Positions 41,211-46,228 of a DNA stretch of 46,228 nucleotides are shown here, piece by piece. The notes under the pieces are model-generated. The model was not told the origin of the DNA. It made no database searches and worked only from the letters and a program-made list of their open reading frames with translations. Location: positions 1 through 46,228 of the forward strand of contig JASGDB010000101.1 in NCBI GenBank assembly GCA_049841315.1. Reading direction: 5' to 3'. Source of the stretch: JASGDB01 sp049841315. GTDB lineage: Bacteria > Bacteroidota > Bacteroidia > Flavobacteriales > Weeksellaceae. A program made the position numbers and the translations under genes. Every line of letters begins with the position of its first letter. The first letter of the stretch is position 1.

Positions 41211-41250
41211 TAACCACAGAGAACACAGAGTTTGCACAGAGTTTTTGCTT
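41211..41250. repeat. CACAGAG repeat upstream of purN
   Basis: CACAGAG occurs three times (41215, 41224, 41235) in aaccacagagaacacagag. A degenerate relative (ctccgtg...cctccgt...ctctatg) lies in the next spacer at 41950-41976. This word family is scattered in many unrelated bacteria. Confidence 0.6.
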
Positions 41251-41310
41251 ACTTCATTTTCTAAATTAATAACAACATCAAACTGCCATATTATTAGTGA
41301 TTCGTTGTTT

Positions 41311-41931
41311 TTAATCCGTAATCATTACTACTTGTTTTAGATATTTTTCTTCTGTCAATTCCGTCACGATAAACTGTGCGACATCTAAATTACTGATTTG
41401 AAATTTTGATTTTTCAGTCGGTTTGTTTACTGTAAATGTTCCGTTTTCTTTGTCGGCAATAATTTCAGTTGGTCTTACAATTGTCCAATTAAGGTCTGTT
41501 TGTGTTACAAATTTTTCCTGAATTGAATGGTCTTTAAAAGAAGCATTTAATATTTCATCGTTCAAAACCATTTGCTTGAAATCTTCAGGCATATATTCCC
41601 AACTATCTCCAGCTCCTTGTGCACTCAAACAAATAAGTCGTTTTGCACCTTTTTTCTTCATAGCTTCAATTATGTTCGCAGTTCCTTTGGACATTGTGTC
41701 AAAGTCTGAATTGTTGAATCCAAGTGCTATTACAATTTTATCGCCTTGTTGAATTGTTTGTTCAATAATTTTTTTGTCGAGAACATTTCCTACAATATAA
41801 TGCAGGTTGTCAACCGATAATTTCTCCTGTCTTGTCAATACATAAACGGTTTCTTTATTGTTAATTAGCTTATCAACAATAAGTCGTCCAACATCTCCTG
41901 TTCCACCAAATACAATTATTCTTTCTTTCAT
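41311..41931 (-). CDS. NAD(P)H-binding NmrA/SDR-like protein
   Basis: A 206-aa Rossmann-fold protein with the dinucleotide motif IIVFGGTGDVGRLIVDKL at the N-terminus, IVGNVLDKKIIEQTIQQGDK, ICLSAQGAGDSWEYMP and WTIVRPTEIIADKENGTFTV. It resembles NAD(P)H-binding (BLVRB/NmrA-like) oxidoreductases. The substrate is unknown, and no purine role is expected. Base composition is more A/T-rich than purM and purN, suggesting an insertion into the cluster. Confidence 0.85.
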   Translation of the reverse strand: MKERIIVFGGTGDVGRLIVDKLINNKETVYVLTRQEKLSVDNLHYIVGNVLDKKIIEQTIQQGDKIVIALGFNNSDFDTMSKGTANIIEAMKKKGAKRLICLSAQGAGDSWEYMPEDFKQMVLNDEILNASFKDHSIQEKFVTQTDLNWTIVRPTEIIADKENGTFTVNKPTEKSKFQISNLDVAQFIVTELTEEKYLKQVVMITD

Positions 41932-41976
41932 TTTAAAGTTGTTAAATTCTCCGTGAAAACCTCCGTTTCTCTATGT

Positions 41977-42963
41977 TTAATTTAAAATTATTTTTTCGGA
42001 ATTTTCCGTAATTTCTCCAATCAAATACGCATCATCAAGCAATTCCAAAATTTTGGAAACTTCGCTTTCTTGGGCAACGACCACCATTCCGACACCCATA
42101 TTGAACGTGCCGAACATTTCTTCTCTTGCAATTCCGCCACGTTTTTCCAGTTCCAGCATTACGTTTGGAACTTTGATTTTGGAAGCGTCAATTTTTGCAC
42201 AAAGTCCGTTCGGAATAATTCTCGGAACATTTTCATACAATCCGCCTCCCGTAATGTGTGCAATCCCGTGAACATCTGCATTTTTCAATAACTGATGAAT
42301 AGGTTTGTAGTATAGTCTTGTCGGGACGAGAAGCGTTTCGTAAAGCGGTTTTCCTTCAAATTCCTCATTAAAATCAGGGAAAATTTTCCGCACCAGAGAA
42401 AATCCGTTGGAATGAAATCCCGAACTCGGCAACGCAATGATTTTATCGCCTTTTTTGATTTTTGAACCGTCAATAATTTCGTCTTTTTCCACAATTCCGA
42501 CACAGAATCCGGCAACATCATAATCTCCGATTTGATACATTCCCGGCATTTCCGCAGTTTCGCCTCCGATTAATGCACATTCGTTGTCTTTACAGGCTTT
42601 TACCATTCCCAAAACGATTTCAGAAGCCACATCGGAATCCAATTTTCCACAAGCCAAATAATCAAGAAAAAACAGGGGTTTCGCACCGTGACAAAGTATA
42701 TCGTTGGCACACATTGCAAAGCAGTCAATGCCGATAGAATCGTATTTTTTCGTGTCGAGAGCGATTTTCAGTTTCGTTCCGACACCGTCCGTTCCGCTGA
42801 CCAAAACGGGATTTTTGTAACCTCCGATTTCGTAAAACGCCCCGAAACTTCCCAAATTATTGAGAACGTTTTTATTATGCGTTCCGGCAACGGCGGATTT
42901 TATTTTATCAACGGTTTTGTAGCCCTCTTCTTTATCGACTCCGGCGGATTTGTAGGTGTTCAT
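41977..42963 (-). CDS. purM: Phosphoribosylformylglycinamidine cyclo-ligase
   Basis: PurM closes FGAM to AIR with ATP, the fifth step of purine synthesis. The 328-aa product has LVSGTDGVGTKLKIALDTKK, DCFAMCANDILCHGAKPLFF, LIGGETAEMPGMY, LPSSGFHSNGFSLVRKIF, AHITGGGLYENVPRIIP and FNMGVGMVVV. Length is normal. Its leader carries a 14-nt tandem repeat against the start codon and a large hairpin farther upstream. Confidence 0.97.
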   Translation of the reverse strand: MNTYKSAGVDKEEGYKTVDKIKSAVAGTHNKNVLNNLGSFGAFYEIGGYKNPVLVSGTDGVGTKLKIALDTKKYDSIGIDCFAMCANDILCHGAKPLFFLDYLACGKLDSDVASEIVLGMVKACKDNECALIGGETAEMPGMYQIGDYDVAGFCVGIVEKDEIIDGSKIKKGDKIIALPSSGFHSNGFSLVRKIFPDFNEEFEGKPLYETLLVPTRLYYKPIHQLLKNADVHGIAHITGGGLYENVPRIIPNGLCAKIDASKIKVPNVMLELEKRGGIAREEMFGTFNMGVGMVVVAQESEVSKILELLDDAYLIGEITENSEKIILN

Positions 42964-42966
42964 TTT

Positions 42967-43007
42967 GGTTTAAAGTTTAAGGTTTAAAGTTTAAGGTTTA
43001 AAGTTTG
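42967..43007 (-). repeat. 14-nt (2x7) tandem array in the purM leader
   Basis: GGTTTAAAGTTTAA at 42967-42980 and again at 42981-42994, then a partial third copy to 43007. The coding-strand words are TTAAACT and TTAAACC. The array starts 3 nt from the purM ATG. Confidence 0.9.
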
Positions 43008-43015
43008 TTGTTGTT

Positions 43016-43048
43016 AAACCTTCAAGGATTTGGAATCCTTGAAGGTTT
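43016..43048 (-). repeat. Perfect 15-bp inverted repeat upstream of purM
   Basis: AAACCTTCAAGGATT (43016-43030), TGG, and the exact reverse complement (43034-43048). No T-run follows in the purM direction. It is placed like the palindrome before POT 3. Confidence 0.85.
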
Positions 43049-43096
43049 GGGTTTGGGATTAGATTTATTTCAAACTTTTACTTTCAAATTTTCAAT

Positions 43097-43132
43097 AAAA
43101 AAGCCGACAATCACGCAGATTATCGGCTTTTA
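43097..43132 (-). terminator. Terminator after the FMN reductase gene
   Basis: Stem AAAAGCCGA / TCGGCTTTT (43099-43107, 43123-43131) with a 15-nt loop and T-rich DNA on the minus strand. It lies about 140 nt past the reductase stop. Confidence 0.75.
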
Positions 43133-43268
43133 TTTTCGTTCACAAGTTCGGAGGCGTTTGTGCAATTCTTTTGATAAGAATTAAAATACGACTTAAAATG
43201 AACCTGCTTGATTTTCACTTTTTTACTTTGACAGCAAAGTTAAAATTATTAATAGATTTTGCAAAATC

Positions 43269-43805
43269 TTACCCGAAAAAGTTTTTAACAACGGACAATT
43301 TTTCTTCAAATTCCGCCTTTTTTTCTTCATTGACAATGCCTTTTTCCTCATCAAAATTTTCACCAAATTTCGGCAGCGAAAAACTTTCCAGAATATTCGC
43401 TCCGCTGAATGGCGCTCTCGCTTCAAAAGCCGCCAAAACGTGCTTTCCGCCTCCTGCTCCTGTTGCGGTTGCCAGAAGAAATGTCGGTTTTTCGCCGAAA
43501 TGTTTTCTGTTTTTGATTCGGGAAATCCAGTCGAAAATATTTTTGAAAGCGGTGGAATAACTGCTGTTGTGCTCCGCCAAAGAAATAACCAACAAATCTG
43601 CCGAATCTATTTTCTCTGCAAATTTCAGAGCCAAAGCCGGAATTCCGTCGTGTTTTTCTCTGTCCACACTGAAAATGGGCATTTCGTAATCGTTTAAGTC
43701 TAAGATTTCAGTTTCTGCTCCTTCAAATTGTTTTGCAGCGTATTCCACGAGAATTTTGTTTATGGATTCTTTGGAACTGCTTCCTGCAAATGCTGTTATT
43801 TTCAT
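43269..43805 (-). CDS. NADPH-dependent FMN reductase family protein
   Basis: A 178-aa flavodoxin-fold protein: MKITAFAGSSSKESINKILV (FMN phosphate loop), DLNDYEMPIFSVDRE, SADLLVISLAEHNSSYSTAF and LLATATGAGGGKHVL. Members reduce FMN, quinones or azo compounds with NAD(P)H. The substrate cannot be told. It is 33 nt downstream of the pirin gene and probably shares its transcript. Confidence 0.9.
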   Translation of the reverse strand: MKITAFAGSSSKESINKILVEYAAKQFEGAETEILDLNDYEMPIFSVDREKHDGIPALALKFAEKIDSADLLVISLAEHNSSYSTAFKNIFDWISRIKNRKHFGEKPTFLLATATGAGGGKHVLAAFEARAPFSGANILESFSLPKFGENFDEEKGIVNEEKKAEFEEKLSVVKNFFG

Positions 43806-43838
43806 ATTTTTTTTTTTGATTATTTTAATCGTGCAAAT

Positions 43839-44567
43839 TTACTTCAAATATTCCGGTAACTGCATCGGGACTTCCATTAAAAGGATTTCGGAATCTTCGA
43901 TGGCTTCCAAAACGAAATTTTCGGTATCCCAAATTCCCAGTCCGTCCCGTTTTTCTAAAATCTGGTCGCCGATTTTCGCCGAACCGCTGATTACAAACAC
44001 ATAAACACCGTTTCCGCTTTTGCGAATATTGTATTCTTTGGAAAAACCTTTATGGAATTTCGCCAGATTAAACCAAGCATCTTGATGAATCCAAACTCCT
44101 TCGTCATCGGGATTTGGGGAAAGAATTTGCTGAAAATCGTTTTTCTTTTCATTTTCTTTAATGCTGATTTGGTCGTAACGAGGCGTAACATTCAGTTCTT
44201 TTGGGAACACCCATATTTGAAGAAGTTTTACTTCTTTGTTGTGATTCGCATTCTTTTCACTGTGAACAACGCCTGTTCCTGCCGACATCACCTGAATTTC
44301 TTCATTACTGATGATTCCTTCGTTTCCCATATTATCGCCGTGTTTCAAATCGCCTTCCAGCGGAATCGTGATGATTTCCATATCACGGTGCGGATGTGCG
44401 GAAAAGCCCATTCCTCCGGAAACTGTATCGTCATTCAGAACGCGCAGAACGCCGAAATTCATTTTTTCAGGATTGTGATAGCCTGCAAAACTGAAAGAGT
44501 GATACGCATTGAGCCAGCCGTGGTCGGCGTGTCCTCTGCTGTCTGATTTGTGAAATATTGTTTTCAT
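43839..44567 (-). CDS. Pirin family protein
   Basis: A 242-aa bicupin of the YhhW/pirin type. The metal-binding residues His58, His60 (GFSAHPHRDMEIIT), His102 and Glu104 (SAGTGVVHSEKN) are all present. Bacterial pirins of this kind often show quercetinase activity or act in stress responses; the native substrate is unknown. Pairing with a flavin reductase suggests a small redox operon. Confidence 0.93.
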   Translation of the reverse strand: MKTIFHKSDSRGHADHGWLNAYHSFSFAGYHNPEKMNFGVLRVLNDDTVSGGMGFSAHPHRDMEIITIPLEGDLKHGDNMGNEGIISNEEIQVMSAGTGVVHSEKNANHNKEVKLLQIWVFPKELNVTPRYDQISIKENEKKNDFQQILSPNPDDEGVWIHQDAWFNLAKFHKGFSKEYNIRKSGNGVYVFVISGSAKIGDQILEKRDGLGIWDTENFVLEAIEDSEILLMEVPMQLPEYLK

Positions 44568-44633
44568 TTATTTGATTTTAATGGAACAAAGTTCGGGAAA
44601 TTAAAATTCCGGAGCATTAATGTAAGATAAAAA

Positions 44634-44663
44634 TGAAAAAAAATCCGCCTGCTGACGGATTTT
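44634..44663 (-). terminator. Terminator after the MFS gene
   Basis: Stem AAAATCCG / CGGATTTT (44640-44647, 44656-44663). The A-run at its left is a T-run in the minus direction. Confidence 0.8.
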
Positions 44664-44685
44664 AAATTTTTGATTTGATTTTTTT

Positions 44686-46068
44686 TTAAAAATGTATCTG
44701 CTGAATTTCTTCTTCAATTTCTTTCGGGGTTTCAGGTTCTGTTTTTATAAAAATAAGTGTTACGACAGCAGCAATCAGCATACAAACGCCACCGACAACC
44801 ACATAATCTATTGCCATTTTTCCGAAGATTCCCGAAACAATCGGACCTCCGAAAATACCGTTGATAATCTGAGGGATTACAATGAAAAAATTAAAAATCC
44901 CCATATAAATTCCCATTTTTCTGGACGGAATCGTATCTATCAGCATTGCATAAGGCATCGCCAAAATACTTGCCCACGCAAATCCTAATCCTATCATCGA
45001 AAATTTGAGATAAGAAACATCTTTGACAAAAAACATTGAAACCAAGCCCAAACCTCCGCAAAATAACGCCAAAGCGTGGGTTTGCTTTTTCCCGATGGCT
45101 TTAGCAATCGGTGTTAGAAGAAATGCAAACGGGATTGCCCACAAATTGTAATATCCGAATAATTTGCCCGTCAAATCCCCGGCTTTGTTGAACGCTTCGG
45201 AGTGTGTATCATCGGGCGACAATCCGAAATGATGCGTTGCCAAAGCACTTGTAGTGAAAACCCACATTGTAAATAATGCAAACCAAGAGAAAAACTGAAC
45301 AATTCCCAAGCGTTTCATCTGTGCAGGAATATTGGCAAAATCCTTAAAAATATCGGAAAATTTGGACTTTTCTTCCACGATTTCTTTTCCGTCTTCAAAG
45401 GACGCAAATTCCTGCGGAGAATATTCCCGCGTTGTGAAAATGGTGTAAAGTATCGTCAATAACAAAAATCCTGCGCCAATATAGAAAGAGAAAATTACAT
45501 TATCTGCCACAAAACCTTCGGGAGCAACATTAGAAATCCCCAATTTCGTAAGCCAATCCGGCATATACGAACCGAGAACTGCCCCGATTCCTATTAAAAT
45601 GGTCTGAACGGAAAAGCCGATTGTTCCCTGATGTTTCGGCAGCATATCGCCTACCAAAGCACGGAATGGTTCCATAGCAATATTAATGGAAGTATCCATC
45701 ATTGCAAGAAAAATGACCGCCAAAAGTAAAACATTTGCAGCGATAAGATGCGTTACGGAAGCCGCATTAGGAAGCAAAACCAAACCGATGGCACACAAAA
45801 CCGCACCAATCAGGAAATAAGGTTTTCTTCTTCCGAGCGGACTCCACGTGTTGTCGCCCATGTGTCCGATAATCGGCTGAACAATCAATCCCGTAATCGG
45901 TGCTACAAGCCAGAACCACGAAAGTTCGTGAACGTCTGCTCCTAAATTTGCGAGAATTCTGCTCGCGTTTCCGTTCTGCAATCCGAATGCCATCTGGATT
46001 CCCATAAATCCCATACTCATATTGATGATTTGCAGGAGCGAGAGATTTGGTTTTACTTTTTTTGTCAT
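44686..46068 (-). CDS. MFS sugar transporter, SLC45-like
   Basis: A 460-aa carrier with 12 predicted helices. The opening (IINMSMGFMGIQMAFGLQNG, SRILANLGADVHELSWFWLV) and the loop IIGHMGDNTWSPLGRRKPYF resemble SLC45/glycoside-cation symporters, several of which in Bacteroidota sit with maltodextrin genes and move maltose or related sugars. No sugar-degrading genes lie beside it here, so the substrate is uncertain. The leader has a heptad array beginning 5 nt from the ATG. Confidence 0.88.
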   Translation of the reverse strand: MTKKVKPNLSLLQIINMSMGFMGIQMAFGLQNGNASRILANLGADVHELSWFWLVAPITGLIVQPIIGHMGDNTWSPLGRRKPYFLIGAVLCAIGLVLLPNAASVTHLIAANVLLLAVIFLAMMDTSINIAMEPFRALVGDMLPKHQGTIGFSVQTILIGIGAVLGSYMPDWLTKLGISNVAPEGFVADNVIFSFYIGAGFLLLTILYTIFTTREYSPQEFASFEDGKEIVEEKSKFSDIFKDFANIPAQMKRLGIVQFFSWFALFTMWVFTTSALATHHFGLSPDDTHSEAFNKAGDLTGKLFGYYNLWAIPFAFLLTPIAKAIGKKQTHALALFCGGLGLVSMFFVKDVSYLKFSMIGLGFAWASILAMPYAMLIDTIPSRKMGIYMGIFNFFIVIPQIINGIFGGPIVSGIFGKMAIDYVVVGGVCMLIAAVVTLIFIKTEPETPKEIEEEIQQIHF

Positions 46069-46072
46069 AATT

Positions 46073-46107
46073 TTTTTAGTTGTTAGTTGTCGGTTGATAA
46101 TTTTGGT
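46073..46107 (-). repeat. Heptad array in the MFS leader
   Basis: Five 7-nt units on the plus strand: TTTTTAG, TTGTTAG, TTGTCGG, TTGATAA, TTTTGGT. TT is constant at the start of each unit. Confidence 0.7.
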
Positions 46108-46228
46108 TCTTCGACAAAAACTGTGGATTTTAAAATTAACATTTATCTATAAATTCTAAATTCCTGTTCTTTTGTCTTGAAACAAAAGAACCAAAAGTTC
46201 AAGACTTGGAAACTCGGCTAAAATTTTA
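46108..46228. other. Upstream spacer with a 10-bp hairpin
   Basis: Holds GTTCTTTTGT-cttgaa-ACAAAAGAAC (46166-46191) followed by ccaaaagttcaagac. It looks like a dispersed intergenic repeat. No gene seen up to the window edge. Confidence 0.5.

Noticed and set aside
42967..43007. CRISPR-like array before purM
   Set aside because: Repeat units are contiguous 14-mers with no spacers and no cas genes nearby.
1..46228. tRNA, rRNA or large riboswitch
   Set aside because: Spacers were read for tRNA-like cloverleaf ends and known conserved RNA cores; none was convincing. A covariance-model scan would be needed to exclude small ones.

Overview
The window is a stretch of Bacteroidota chromosome, most probably from the Chryseobacterium/Weeksellaceae branch of the Flavobacteriia. 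This rests on the complete gldK-gldL-gldM genes plus the start of gldN (type IX secretion and gliding motor), a DUF4270 lipoprotein, a Bacteroidota-type YidC, AT-rich Shine-Dalgarno-less leaders, and promoters of the form TTG-N19-21-TAnnTTTG. The species cannot be named from the sequence alone. No rRNA, tRNA, CRISPR array, phage or plasmid gene was recognised.

Layout. (1) 1-8847, minus strand: a GT5-like N-terminal-domain protein, a DUF4270 lipoprotein, glmS, then gldK-gldL-gldM-gldN running off the left edge; panC diverges at 9030. (2) 9939-15733, accessory and mostly minus strand: a three-gene overlapping module of HTH proteins, two tandem paralogous secreted proteins, a secreted hypothetical protein whose 3' end runs into an intergenic repeat, a 224-bp MITE-like element with a 7-bp target duplication, and a TPR/AraC-type membrane regulator split by a ten-G tract (phase-variable or frameshifted). 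(3) 15881-20670: an unlisted 42-codon ORF with its own promoter, a secreted thioredoxin-like protein, a DUF3575 protein, a small membrane protein, and a DUF1343 (NamZ-like) enzyme diverging from an FtsX/LolE-type permease with 4 bp between start codons. (4) 20772-27887: three POT-family peptide transporters interspersed with a YafQ-type toxin-antitoxin pair and a PIN-toxin pair whose 54-aa antitoxin is below usual ORF cut-offs, then a thioredoxin-like protein. (5) 28043-35253: yqgE, pdxH, HU, panD, a UPF0104-type membrane protein, pyrG, yidC. (6) 35482-42963, minus strand: guaA, purD, purH, an AT-rich membrane protein, purN, an NmrA-like oxidoreductase, purM. (7) 43269-46068, minus strand: FMN reductase, pirin, SLC45-like MFS transporter.

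How the genes fit together: the left block supplies cell-surface assembly (secretion motor, glucosamine-6-phosphate for the envelope). panC and panD are two steps of pantothenate synthesis placed 20 kb apart. The POT carriers import di- and tripeptides. The right block makes IMP, GMP and CTP.

The most unusual signal is in the spacers between genes. At least six spacers carry arrays with an exact 7-nt period but a different word at each locus, and five of them lie within about 20 nt of a start codon (purM, purH, guaA, a POT carrier, an MFS carrier). Two arrays are preceded by 15-16 bp perfect hairpins. A second family, TCAAAC repeated every 8-11 nt, occurs in three spacers, all between convergent genes. 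With the G10 tract and the MITE, these are the best candidates for undescribed biology here.
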